Assembly: GCA_949294185.1 (NCBI GenBank)
Contig: CASFGA010000011.1
Coordinates: forward strand, 124,001-188,000
Source: an uncultured Bacteroides sp.
GTDB taxonomy: Bacteria > Bacteroidota > Bacteroidia > Bacteroidales > Bacteroidaceae
Reading direction: 5' to 3'
Length of the DNA: 64,000 nt
Position 1 is the first letter of the stretch. Each line of letters starts with the position of its first letter. This document shows, in pieces, positions 46,818 through 56,217 of the stretch. The position numbers and the translations under genes are program-made. Below the pieces are notes generated by a model, which was not told the DNA's origin, made no database searches, and worked only from the letters and a program-made list of their open reading frames with translations.

Positions 46818-47843
46818 TCACTCGATTACCACAACTAAAGAATTCTCTACCGGAGCCCAATCGAAAATGAATTTCGCATGGGATGTGGCGTTTCGCACGC
46901 ACATGTGAGAACGGGGAGTCGTCCCCAATGACCAACTGTATTCTATCATCGCGGTACGGGGCGTGTTTACGGGCACACCATGTATATACGCGCCGTTTGT
47001 GAAGCGGCTTGCGTAGGGGGCATATCCTCCCAAAGCAGAAGAACCGTCTTTCAGAAATATCATGCGCTCCTTTTTCTGCTGGAGCAGGAACATGCCAAGC
47101 GGGGTTTCCTGTGCGTATGGCGGAGCATGGCGCCCGGTCGTGGCAGGGTTCATGCTGCGCACTTTCCATTCATTCTCCTTTACCCGCTCCAATGTGGCAA
47201 TGTTCTGGTCACGGCGGTCGACGAAGATGACATGGTGGAAAGCCGTCGTGTCAGACAGCATCTTAAGGTAGCGGTGTGGAACCAACCATTCTTCCGTCAT
47301 GGTTGCAGGATGAACGCGGTAGAAACTCCCTTCCTCTCTTATGAACTTCGCAAGGAAACCGTCGCGTCCGTAACGTACGGGAACTGTTGTGTCGGAGGGA
47401 AGATAGAGTGGAACAGACTGATAACGCTCCACGCCCAAGGTATCGGACACGCGGCGATAAGCATTACGCACGAAGTGCCGCACTACAGGAGCTTCTCCGT
47501 TCTGATTCTTGTAATTGCGGAATACGACCCAACGCACCTTTTCCTTTTGCATGTTTTCGATGAAAGCCAAGCATTGGCGCATTGTCTCCCATTTGAACGA
47601 GCGTACCGTATCACCATAAGGATAGACATCCGGCTCGGGCGTGTAGCGGTCAAAGAGCAATTCTTTGGTTATCGTGATATCGTCTGCCGTAACGATCCTT
47701 TTGTTTACGGGTCGGGCTGTCATGGCAGAATCCGTTGTCTGGGCATTCTGCATGTCGGCAAAAGTTCTTTCCAACTCTTGCTCGCGACATCCTGCCGTCC
47801 ACAACCCTATGATGGCTGCCGTTAAAAGAATCAAGCCCCTCAT
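46818..47843 (-). CDS. L,D-transpeptidase-like lipoprotein (YkuD fold)
   Basis: Lipoprotein of about 341 aa: signal sequence with lipobox LWTAGC starting from the ATG at 47843 (an in-frame start 54 nt upstream would bury the signal). The C-terminal domain has the YkuD hallmarks, a His-Gly pair in AYIHGVPVN and the Cys motif SHMCVRN near residue 315. L,D-transpeptidases form 3-3 cross-links in peptidoglycan or attach lipoproteins. The usual SHGC reads SHMC here, so activity is likely but should not be assumed. It has its own promoter element. Confidence 0.78.
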   Translation of the reverse strand: MRGLILLTAAIIGLWTAGCREQELERTFADMQNAQTTDSAMTARPVNKRIVTADDITITKELLFDRYTPEPDVYPYGDTVRSFKWETMRQCLAFIENMQKEKVRWVVFRNYKNQNGEAPVVRHFVRNAYRRVSDTLGVERYQSVPLYLPSDTTVPVRYGRDGFLAKFIREEGSFYRVHPATMTEEWLVPHRYLKMLSDTTAFHHVIFVDRRDQNIATLERVKENEWKVRSMNPATTGRHAPPYAQETPLGMFLLQQKKERMIFLKDGSSALGGYAPYASRFTNGAYIHGVPVNTPRTAMIEYSWSLGTTPRSHMCVRNATSHAKFIFDWAPVENSLVVVIE

Positions 47844-47866
47844 AACTCTCTGTTTAAGGTTATTCA

Positions 47867-47874
47867 CAAATATA
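47867..47874 (-). promoter_or_regulatory. -7 promoter element of the L,D-transpeptidase-like gene
   Basis: CAAATATA, read leftward as TATATTTG, an exact TAnnTTTG match 23 nt before the ATG at 47843; this supports that start over the longer frame. Confidence 0.6.
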
Positions 47875-47915
47875 CCGAATTTATTTCGTATAAACAAATC
47901 TGAAGGACATTCAGT

Positions 47916-48755
47916 TCATTGTTCGGAGAATGAATGTGCAATGCTGTTCCGGTATTCGGACGGAGACATGCCTGTATGCTTCTGCACATAGCGGCTGAAA
48001 TAGGACAGTGAAGAGAATCCGAGTTCGTCGGCGATTTCTTTCAGGGCAAGATGCTTCTGGCATAGCAGTCGCATGATGTGATGCAAGGTGAAACGGTCTA
48101 TCCAGTATGTGGCCGGGCATCCGCTTGCCTTACGGCATACTTCGGAAAGATAGTGGGGAGTGACGCAAAGCATGGAAGCATAATGGCTGAGGGAGCGGCT
48201 GTGCGTATATTCTCCCTTGTAAAGCAGCTCGATGAAATGACGCAACAGCGATGCCGCGCGTTCGGGTATCTGCATTGTCTTATGGCAGCGGGCGTGGATG
48301 TCATATAAGTCGAGGATGTGTGCAGTCAATAAATTGCCGATCATTTCTTTGTGAAAAAGATGGTCGTGTCTTTCCAACCTTTCGCGCAGACGCTGCATGT
48401 CTTCCCTACAGATGCGGAAATCGTATGGAGACAGTTTCATCACCGGATTCTGCAGCAATGCCAGATGTCCCGCTATGCCGTAATTGCTGCGGATGGCCAT
48501 AGAGGAGACAAACGGTTCGGACAATCCCATGATGATGGCGCTGAAGTCCGCCGATTCTGAAAAGTCTGACGCGAGTGAAGTGGTGGGCAGGATGACATAA
48601 TCACCGCACGTCACATTGTATCGTATGTCCTGAAACATGAAACTCATGTTGCCGCCGGTGCAGAGGATATGCAATACATAGCTGCTATGGCGTATGAAGT
48701 CGTAGTCCGCAAGGGAATCGACGAAAAAGATTCCGTCCCAAACAAGCGTATCCAT
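47916..48755 (-). CDS. AraC family transcriptional regulator
   Basis: Regulator of 279 aa. The C-terminal double helix-turn-helix is clear: first HTH around YASMLCVTPHYLSEVCRKAS, second around LKEIADELGFSSLSYFSRYV, ending HTGMSPSEYR. The N-terminal 150 residues form a cupin-like sensor (MSFMFQDIRYNVTCGDYVIL) of the type that often binds small aromatic or sugar ligands. The ATG at 48755 is chosen because upstream sequence is promoter. It is divergent from two aldo/keto reductase genes, which it may control. Confidence 0.9.
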   Translation of the reverse strand: MDTLVWDGIFFVDSLADYDFIRHSSYVLHILCTGGNMSFMFQDIRYNVTCGDYVILPTTSLASDFSESADFSAIIMGLSEPFVSSMAIRSNYGIAGHLALLQNPVMKLSPYDFRICREDMQRLRERLERHDHLFHKEMIGNLLTAHILDLYDIHARCHKTMQIPERAASLLRHFIELLYKGEYTHSRSLSHYASMLCVTPHYLSEVCRKASGCPATYWIDRFTLHHIMRLLCQKHLALKEIADELGFSSLSYFSRYVQKHTGMSPSEYRNSIAHSFSEQ

Positions 48756-48784
48756 AGATGATAGGAATTGAATGTAGCCGGCAA

Positions 48785-48792
48785 CAAATATA
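48785..48792 (-). promoter_or_regulatory. -7 promoter element of the AraC-type regulator gene
   Basis: CAAATATA, read leftward as TATATTTG, 29 nt before the regulator ATG, inside the 135-nt divergent region. Confidence 0.55.
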
Positions 48793-48859
48793 CGGATAAA
48801 GCACCGATTTGTGAAAATACTTCCCCGTTTTTCATAACTTCTTTCCAAAAGCGGATGGC

Positions 48860-48867
48860 TAATTTTG
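48860..48867 (+). promoter_or_regulatory. -7 promoter element of the aldo/keto reductase pair
   Basis: TAATTTTG matches TAnnTTTG exactly, 23 nt before the ATG at 48891, within the region shared with the AraC-type gene. Confidence 0.55.
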
Positions 48868-48890
48868 CAACGGACATTAAAAGATACGGT

Positions 48891-49739
48891 ATGAAAGAAG
48901 TAAGACTGAACAATGGGGTGATGATGCCGTCTGTGGGATTCGGCGTATATCAGATTCCGCCCCAAGACACGGAGAGAATAGTGAGCGAGGCGCTTGAAAC
49001 GGGATACCGCATGATAGATACGGCCGCTTCATACTTTAACGAACAGCAGGTGGGCGCGGCCATACGCCACAGCGGTTTGTGTCGCGAAGAGGTTTTTGTA
49101 ACCACCAAGCTATGGGTGCAAGACTATGAATATGATGACGCATTGCGTGCCTTCGACCGTTCGGCGCAACTGTTGGGACTGGATTATATAGATCTTTATC
49201 TGTTGCACAAGCCCTACGGCAATTATTATGCAGCCTGGCGTGCTGCCGAACGCCTTTATCGTGAGGGCCGCATACGTGCCATCGGTGTAACGAGCTTTTC
49301 CAATGAACGTTTGCAAGACCTCTTTCTTCATAATGAAGTGCGTCCGGCAGTGAATCAACTGGAGACCCATCCTTTTTTTCAGCAGCAGGAGGCGAACTCC
49401 TTTCTTTGCAGTGAGGGGATACAGCATGAAGCGTGGGCGCCTTTCGCTGAAGGAAAATGTGGCATCTGGCATAATTCCGTATTGATTGATATAGCTCGCC
49501 GTCATGGAAAAACTGTGGGGAATGTAGTTCTCCGGTGGCTTAATCAGCGCGGCATCGTGGTAATACCCAAGACAGTACGCCGCGAACGGATGATTGAGAA
49601 CCTCAATAGTTTCGATTTCACCCTTACTCCGGAAGAGATGGACAGTATCGCATGCCTTGATGCCCGTCGCAGTCCCATTTATGATGATATGGATCTTGCC
49701 ACAGTAAAGGGGATAGGCACGTATCGTATTCATGAATAA
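48891..49739 (+). CDS. Aldo/keto reductase 1
   Basis: NADPH-dependent oxidoreductase of the AKR superfamily, 282 aa. Tetrad residues are in context: Asp in MIDTAASYFNE, Tyr in the same block, Lys in VTTKLWVQDYEYD and His in LYLLHKPYGNYY. The C-terminal cofactor loop IVVIPKTVRRERMIENL is present. Substrate unknown; close groups reduce small aldehydes such as methylglyoxal, or 2,5-diketogluconate. The ATG at 48891 (MKEVRLNNGV) is used; an open frame extending upstream overlaps the regulator promoter. A paralogue follows 48 nt later. Confidence 0.92.
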   Translation: MKEVRLNNGVMMPSVGFGVYQIPPQDTERIVSEALETGYRMIDTAASYFNEQQVGAAIRHSGLCREEVFVTTKLWVQDYEYDDALRAFDRSAQLLGLDYIDLYLLHKPYGNYYAAWRAAERLYREGRIRAIGVTSFSNERLQDLFLHNEVRPAVNQLETHPFFQQQEANSFLCSEGIQHEAWAPFAEGKCGIWHNSVLIDIARRHGKTVGNVVLRWLNQRGIVVIPKTVRRERMIENLNSFDFTLTPEEMDSIACLDARRSPIYDDMDLATVKGIGTYRIHE

Positions 49740-49787
49740 ACTGGCTGTAAAAGACAAGACTATAACAATCACTAACCGTAGCGAACA

Positions 49788-50651
49788 ATGAGAACAATCA
49801 GACTGAACAATGGAGTAGAGATGCCGCAGATAGGATACGGTGTCTGGCAGATTGCACCGCAGGAGTGCGAGCATTATGTAACTGAAGCCATCCGCGCAGG
49901 CTACCGGTCAATCGATACTGCACAGGCTTATTACAATGAAGAGGGAGTGGGAGCAGCCATCGTTGCCTGCGGGCTCCCTCGCGAACAGCTTTTCATTACG
50001 ACAAAAGTATGGATGTCGAATGCGGGGGACGAGCCTGCCGCCCGCAGCATTGACGAATCGCTGCGCAAATTGCATACTGACTATATAGATTTGTTGCTTA
50101 TACATCAACCCTTTGGTGACTATTACGGAACGTACCGTGCAATGGAGCGCGCGTATCGCGATGGTAAGGTACGTGCCATTGGATTAAGCAATTTCTATGG
50201 TGCGCGCTTTATTGATATCGCCGAAAACATGGAGATAAAGCCGGCTGTAGTGCAGCTCGAGACCCATATATTCTCGCAACAGGTAAAGATGCGTGAGTTA
50301 ATGAAGGCATACGATACGGCATTGATGGCGTGGAGTCCGCTTGCGCGTGGCATGAACGGCTTGTTCACTCATCCTGTCCTTGTCACTATCGCCAGAAAAT
50401 ATGGGAAGGATACCGCTCAAATTGCGTTGAAATTTCTGTTGGAAGAAGGGGTGGCCATCATTCCGCAATCCACAAAGCCGGAGCGGATGGCTTCGAACCT
50501 TGCCCTTGACGACTTTCAACTGACAGCGGATGAAATGGAAACACTTCGTCGTCTGGATACCGGGCATCCGTTGGCTGCCGATTTCAATGATCCCGCTCTT
50601 GTCCGCTATCTGCTTGCATACGACAAACAGAACAATCCGTCGAATAAGTAA
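49788..50651 (+). CDS. Aldo/keto reductase 2
   Basis: Second AKR, 287 aa, sharing the beginning (RLNNGVEMPQIGYGVWQI) and overall layout with its neighbour, so the two arose by tandem duplication or joint retention. Active-site contexts: SIDTAQAYYNE, TTKVWMSNAGDE, LLIHQPFGDYY; cofactor loop AIIPQSTKPERMASNL. Differences around the substrate loops (WSPLARGMNG here, WAPFAEGKCG in the first) suggest different substrates. It ends before a strong terminator. Confidence 0.92.
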   Translation: MRTIRLNNGVEMPQIGYGVWQIAPQECEHYVTEAIRAGYRSIDTAQAYYNEEGVGAAIVACGLPREQLFITTKVWMSNAGDEPAARSIDESLRKLHTDYIDLLLIHQPFGDYYGTYRAMERAYRDGKVRAIGLSNFYGARFIDIAENMEIKPAVVQLETHIFSQQVKMRELMKAYDTALMAWSPLARGMNGLFTHPVLVTIARKYGKDTAQIALKFLLEEGVAIIPQSTKPERMASNLALDDFQLTADEMETLRRLDTGHPLAADFNDPALVRYLLAYDKQNNPSNK

Positions 50652-50675
50652 TCGGGCATATTTCTTTATTTGCAG

Positions 50676-50722
50676 GTTGGCAAGCGAATCTTATGAAAGG
50701 ATTCGCTTGCCAACTTTGCTTT
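50676..50722 (+). terminator. Terminator after the aldo/keto reductase pair
   Basis: Perfect 15-bp stem (50676-50690 with 50700-50714), 9-nt loop, followed by a T-rich tail. Confidence 0.9.
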
Positions 50723-50834
50723 TGGGTGAAACTTTAACTTCGCCTGCCCTGCTGATCTTGTTTTGCGGAACCTTGCTTCCGGGGCATTCCCTTTTTTTCT
50801 TTGGCGCTTGGCAAGGTTATTCCGGAGATTTTTG

Positions 50835-50842
50835 TACCTTTG
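50835..50842 (+). promoter_or_regulatory. -7 promoter element of the MBL hydrolase gene
   Basis: TACCTTTG, an exact TAnnTTTG match, 34 nt before the ATG at 50877. Confidence 0.6.
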
Positions 50843-50876
50843 TGCTTCTTTTGTGTAAAGGGAAAATTAAAAACGA

Positions 50877-51683
50877 ATGAGAGTGAAATTTATGAGTCTG
50901 GGGAGTGGCAGTAGTGGAAACTGTTACTATCTTGGAACAGACACGTATGGCATATTGATTGATGCGGGAATAGGAATCCGCATGATAAAGAAAATATTTA
51001 AAGACTATAGTTTAAACTTGGAGCATATCAGGGCGGTGCTTGTGACTCATGACCATGCCGACCACATTAAGGCTGTGGGATATCTGGCTGAGAAGTGCAA
51101 TATACCTGTTTATGCTACTCCGGAAATCCATAAAGGGATTAACCGCAGCTATTGTGTGACGGAGAAACTGACTTCGGCTCATATCCGTCATATCTACAAA
51201 GAAAAGGAGATTCAGATAGAAGACTTCCGTATTGTCTGTTTTGAGGTGCCGCATGACGGGACGGACAACGTGGGCTACAGCATTTGCATTGACGGTAAAA
51301 ACTTCACTTTCCTAACGGACATCGGACATATCACGGAGACGGCGGCCAAATATATAAATGAGGCGAATTATTTGGTCATGGAGGCAAACTACGACGAGTC
51401 TATGCTCCAGATGGGGCCTTATCCCCGCCATCTGAAGGAACGGATAGCCGGGCCGAACGGACACATGTGTACGCACGAAATGGCCGAGTTTCTTGCCGGT
51501 AATTTCCCCTCGGGATTGAAATGTCTTTGGCTGTGTCATCTGAGCAAAGACAACAATCATCCGGAGCTTGCCTACAAGACTGTGGAGCTTGCTTTTCGGG
51601 AAAAGGGCATTGTTGTGGGCAAAGATGTGGAGGTTGTCCCGCTGAAGCGTACGGTTCCCTCGGGAATATATGTTTTTGAATAG
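50877..51683 (+). CDS. MBL-fold metallo-hydrolase, YycJ/WalJ-like
   Basis: Cytoplasmic metallo-beta-lactamase-fold protein, 268 aa. It begins MRVKFMSLGSGSSGNCYYLG, typical of the YycJ/WalJ group, and has the metal motif VTHDHADHIKAV (about 57-68) and the later ligand region FLTDIGHITE (about 143). WalJ relatives are 5'-3' exonucleases linked to mismatch repair or cell-wall signalling in Firmicutes; the role in Bacteroidota is less clear. Convergent with the TonB-like gene; the two stops are only 8 nt apart, with no terminator in between. Confidence 0.88.
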   Translation: MRVKFMSLGSGSSGNCYYLGTDTYGILIDAGIGIRMIKKIFKDYSLNLEHIRAVLVTHDHADHIKAVGYLAEKCNIPVYATPEIHKGINRSYCVTEKLTSAHIRHIYKEKEIQIEDFRIVCFEVPHDGTDNVGYSICIDGKNFTFLTDIGHITETAAKYINEANYLVMEANYDESMLQMGPYPRHLKERIAGPNGHMCTHEMAEFLAGNFPSGLKCLWLCHLSKDNNHPELAYKTVELAFREKGIVVGKDVEVVPLKRTVPSGIYVFE

Positions 51684-51691
51684 GAGACAAA

Positions 51692-53065
51692 TCATTTTTG
51701 ACCGGCATCAGAAAAATTTATGGCCATGGTGTATGGTGTTTCGCAGAAGTGCGGATAGGGCGTAGCGGTGGCAGCCGGCTTCCATCGCGGCATGTTCCGG
51801 ATGACTTGCAGGGCGGCTTCGTCGAACGCATCCGTTCCACTTCCGCGAATGATGTGGCAGTCCTTGACTTGTCCGTAGGAGTCGATGGTGAACCGGCATA
51901 CGACTTTGGCTTTTCTTCCCGTTCCGCGATAGAGTTTGGGGTAATGAATCTCTGTCTGCTCTCGGACAAACTTCATGCATGCCGCCATGCCGCCCGGATA
52001 TTCGGGCGCTTTTTCGGGGTTGACGAATGCATGGCTTTCCCATTCTTTCGCAGCCTGCTTGAGCTTTTGTCGGGTGTAGTATCGCTGCGGCCGGAAGGAA
52101 ATGTAGGTATAGTATAAGCATCTGACGGGTTTTCCGTTTTCATCGCGTGCCGGAAGCCAGTGTCCTTTCAGGTTGCCTATCAGCCGCTCTACTTCTTTTG
52201 CGCAAGCCAACTCGCTGCTGTCTATGGCATGTGCCGGTTTTACAAAGCCCAGCGAATCTATCGTAAAGCCGTAAACGGCATAGCCTCCGCGTCCGGCCGC
52301 CAACATCTCGGATGGATAGTTCATGTTCTCATAGATGTAATCTTCTATACTCCGGTATCCGGGTGGCTCGGGAGCTTCGGCAATCTTTTCCGGTCCGATC
52401 TGTTGGACTCCAAGCCTCCATATTCCGCGGTAAATGGGATTGCGTACCGTGGATAGGGTTTCGTGGTTCAGAATTTCCAACAGAGACTTTACTTCTTTTT
52501 TCGTGTTGTCCCAGTCGCTCTCGTGCCTGGCGATGCGTCGGTAGATGGAGTCTCCCAGGTCTGTTAGTGCGCGGGTAAGGGATTCCGGTTCAGGACTCCA
52601 TTTCTGTGCCACCTTTGTCTCTCCCCGGTGTGCTGCGGCAAAGTAGCAGGTATAGCCGTCGAGACCTGCACTATACCCGTCGGTATCCTCCGCCAACAGA
52701 ATGGCGCGGCGGAAAAGCTGCCCCAATAAGCAATAGGTCTCTTGATCCGTCCGTGCGCTCACCGTTTCGGCGCACAGGCCTTCACTTGAGTAGGTTGCGA
52801 AAAGATTGTGGCCGCTCACCGCCTTCAACTCGTAGATGTCGCTTCCGGTCTTGACTGTTTCCCAGGCATGTATGTCATCCCATGCGCTGCGGTTAAGGAA
52901 GAAGGCCTGCGGCGAGGATGAAAAATAAGTGCGCAGGAAGTTTGCTCCCAACGCCTCATGGCTAAGTGTGTCTTGTGTAAGCTCAAGATACCGGTCTCTT
53001 AAGGTTTGGGCGTTGCCTGCAAGGCAAAGCAGACAATATAGAAATAGGATACCTGCGGTTTTCAT
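51692..53065 (-). CDS. Periplasmic protein with two TonB C-terminal-like domains
   Basis: Protein of 457 aa with a cleavable signal peptide (GILFLYCLLCLAGNAQ) rather than TonB's membrane anchor. A helical N-terminal region of about 210 residues is followed by two TonB_C-like modules: about 240-340 (GGYAVYGFTIDSLGFVKPA) and about 370-450 (KAKVVCRFTIDSYGQVKDC, then NMPRWKPA). Because it lacks an anchor and the Pro-rich spacer, it is unlikely to energise transporters directly; it may be a regulatory or binding protein. Function unknown. Confidence 0.78.
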   Translation of the reverse strand: MKTAGILFLYCLLCLAGNAQTLRDRYLELTQDTLSHEALGANFLRTYFSSSPQAFFLNRSAWDDIHAWETVKTGSDIYELKAVSGHNLFATYSSEGLCAETVSARTDQETYCLLGQLFRRAILLAEDTDGYSAGLDGYTCYFAAAHRGETKVAQKWSPEPESLTRALTDLGDSIYRRIARHESDWDNTKKEVKSLLEILNHETLSTVRNPIYRGIWRLGVQQIGPEKIAEAPEPPGYRSIEDYIYENMNYPSEMLAAGRGGYAVYGFTIDSLGFVKPAHAIDSSELACAKEVERLIGNLKGHWLPARDENGKPVRCLYYTYISFRPQRYYTRQKLKQAAKEWESHAFVNPEKAPEYPGGMAACMKFVREQTEIHYPKLYRGTGRKAKVVCRFTIDSYGQVKDCHIIRGSGTDAFDEAALQVIRNMPRWKPAATATPYPHFCETPYTMAINFSDAGQK

Positions 53066-53084
53066 GATTTTGCGGTTGTTTCTT

Positions 53085-53092
53085 CAAAGATA
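53085..53092 (-). promoter_or_regulatory. -7 promoter element of the TonB-like gene
   Basis: CAAAGATA, read leftward as TATCTTTG, exact TAnnTTTG match 19 nt before the ATG at 53065. Confidence 0.6.
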
Positions 53093-53142
53093 GTGATAAA
53101 TATGGATAGTTTTCCGTATATTCGTCTCAAAATTTATGGAAT

Positions 53143-53556
53143 ATGATACAGCAGACTACTTTCGTTTTAAGGGCCCGTGCGCGGGGTTTTCATTTGGTGA
53201 CGGACGAGATTGCCGGACATTTGCCGCAGCTTCCAAAGGTGGGACTGGTGAATCTCTTCATCCAGCATACCAGTGCCGCGCTGTCAATCAATGAGAACTG
53301 TGATCCGGATGTGCGCAGTGATATGGAAAAAATCTTCAACAATCTGGTTAAAGAGCGCGAATCATGGTATGATCATACGCTTGAGGGGTGGGATGACATG
53401 CCTGCTCACGCCAAATCGACGATGGTTGGAGCCAGTCTGACGATTCCGGTTACTGACGGGCGTTTGAATTTGGGTACTTGGCAGGGAATTTATCTTTGTG
53501 AGTTTCGCAATCACGGTGGGCGCAGACGCATCGTTGCGACTGTTGTAGGAGAATGA
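53143..53556 (+). CDS. YjbQ/UPF0047 family protein
   Basis: Small protein of 137 aa of the YjbQ (UPF0047) family, a compact trimeric fold with a conserved metal-binding pocket: FIQHTSAALSINEN (about 43-56), WYDHTLEGWDDMPAHAKS and GTWQGIYLCEFRNHGGRR. Some members show weak thiamine-phosphate synthase activity, so databases call it secondary thiamine-phosphate synthase; the physiological role is not established. Single-gene unit preceding the ATP synthase operon by 238 nt. Confidence 0.92.
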   Translation: MIQQTTFVLRARARGFHLVTDEIAGHLPQLPKVGLVNLFIQHTSAALSINENCDPDVRSDMEKIFNNLVKERESWYDHTLEGWDDMPAHAKSTMVGASLTIPVTDGRLNLGTWQGIYLCEFRNHGGRRRIVATVVGE

Positions 53557-53744
53557 GAGTGCACATGAAAAGGTCGTTTTGTGCAGGCCTGAGACAGGTT
53601 TGAATGTGCTCTTGTGTAAATAAATGTTTATAAATGTCGGCTATTTCAAAATGAAATATTCTGTTTGGCTTGATTTATAGATAATATCTAAATTTTACGG
53701 CTAAAAAATGTTACTTTGTGATACACGGTAGGAGGATTATTTTC

Positions 53745-53752
53745 TATATTTG
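53745..53752 (+). promoter_or_regulatory. -7 promoter element of the ATP synthase operon
   Basis: TATATTTG matches TAnnTTTG exactly, 42 nt before the atpD ATG. TTTG at 53715-53718 lies 26 nt upstream, longer than the usual -33 spacing. Confidence 0.6.
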
Positions 53753-53779
53753 TGACACTAAAAATAGTCAAACGTTTAA

Positions 53780-55324
<1,545 letters not shown>

Positions 55325-55413
55325 TTTTAGACAATGGTTGGCAGGACATGCGATTGGGGGTTCTCTTTTATTCGCAGGAGCTTGCAATTTTGTCGAACAT
55401 AAAAATAGAAAGT

Positions 55414-55659
55414 ATGAAAGAACTTCATCTGGTTATTGTTTCGCCTGAACGGACTATATATGATGGAAAGGCAGACTCTGTGGTGTTGCCGGGAGAACTT
55501 GGAAGTTTCCAGGTGCTGGTAAACCATGCGCCTATCATTTCATCTTTAGTTGCGGGAGAAGTGAGATACGTGGCCGGAAAGGAAACGCAGTCCTTGAATA
55601 TAAAAGGAGGATTCGTAGAAGTCAGAGACAATCAGATTTCAGCTTGCGTTGAGCTTTGA
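55414..55659 (+). CDS. atpC: F1 ATP synthase epsilon subunit (short form)
   Basis: Epsilon subunit, 81 aa, comprising only the N-terminal beta-sandwich (LHLVIVSPERTIYDGKADSV, LPGELGSFQVLVNHAPIISS). The C-terminal two-helix domain that inhibits ATP hydrolysis in E. coli is absent, so that form of epsilon inhibition cannot operate. The ATG at 55414 is chosen from homology; an in-frame ATG at 55348 would add a non-conserved stretch. It follows atpD by 89 nt. Confidence 0.94.
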   Translation: MKELHLVIVSPERTIYDGKADSVVLPGELGSFQVLVNHAPIISSLVAGEVRYVAGKETQSLNIKGGFVEVRDNQISACVEL

Positions 55660-55728
55660 GAAAAGCGATGCGGGCGATGAACCGAATATGTTTTTGGTAG
55701 CTTTTCGGATGAAAAACTACACGATACT

Positions 55729-56217
55729 ATGTTTTTGTTAACCGTAAAGAAAAAGTTTATTAGAGAATTGACTGCTATTAGTGTAATTCTCACCGTAATG
55801 GTGGCATTGATATATCATGTGTTTATACCTGAGAGGTATTTCCTATGGTTCCCTGCTATTCCGGTATTCTTTTATCTTTTCGGTTTGTTTTACATTTACA
55901 TGTTCGCGTTCAACTATCGATTGGGGCTTGATAAAATAGCGATGACTTACCTTGTATGTAAGGCGTTGAAGTTTATCTTGAGTGCTTTGGTTCTGGTCTT
56001 TTATGGATTTGTGGTGGGACATGAGGTGATAGCGTTTTTTGTTACCTTCCTATCCTTTTATTTCGCGTTCCTGATTTTTGAGACCCGTTTCTTTCTTCGT
56101 TTTGAAGCAAAACTGAAATTAAGAAAACAAGCAGATAATGAAAAAAATACGGTACATAGTGATATCCCTTCTTCTTCTGTTGGGCATTCCGGCAATGTTA
56201 AGCGCTCAGGAAAGTAA
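55729..56217 (+). CDS. AtpI-like membrane protein of the ATP synthase operon
   Basis: Protein of 162 aa with four membrane helices (about 15-33, 40-60, 75-100 and 103-122) and a charged C-terminal tail of about 40 residues. Position and topology match AtpI/uncI-type accessory proteins that help assemble the c-ring; sequence similarity is too weak to be sure. Its last 80 nt overlap atpB in another reading frame (56138-56217), so its hydrophilic tail is encoded over the atpB signal peptide. Confidence 0.7.
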   Translation: MFLLTVKKKFIRELTAISVILTVMVALIYHVFIPERYFLWFPAIPVFFYLFGLFYIYMFAFNYRLGLDKIAMTYLVCKALKFILSALVLVFYGFVVGHEVIAFFVTFLSFYFAFLIFETRFFLRFEAKLKLRKQADNEKNTVHSDIPSSSVGHSGNVKRSGK

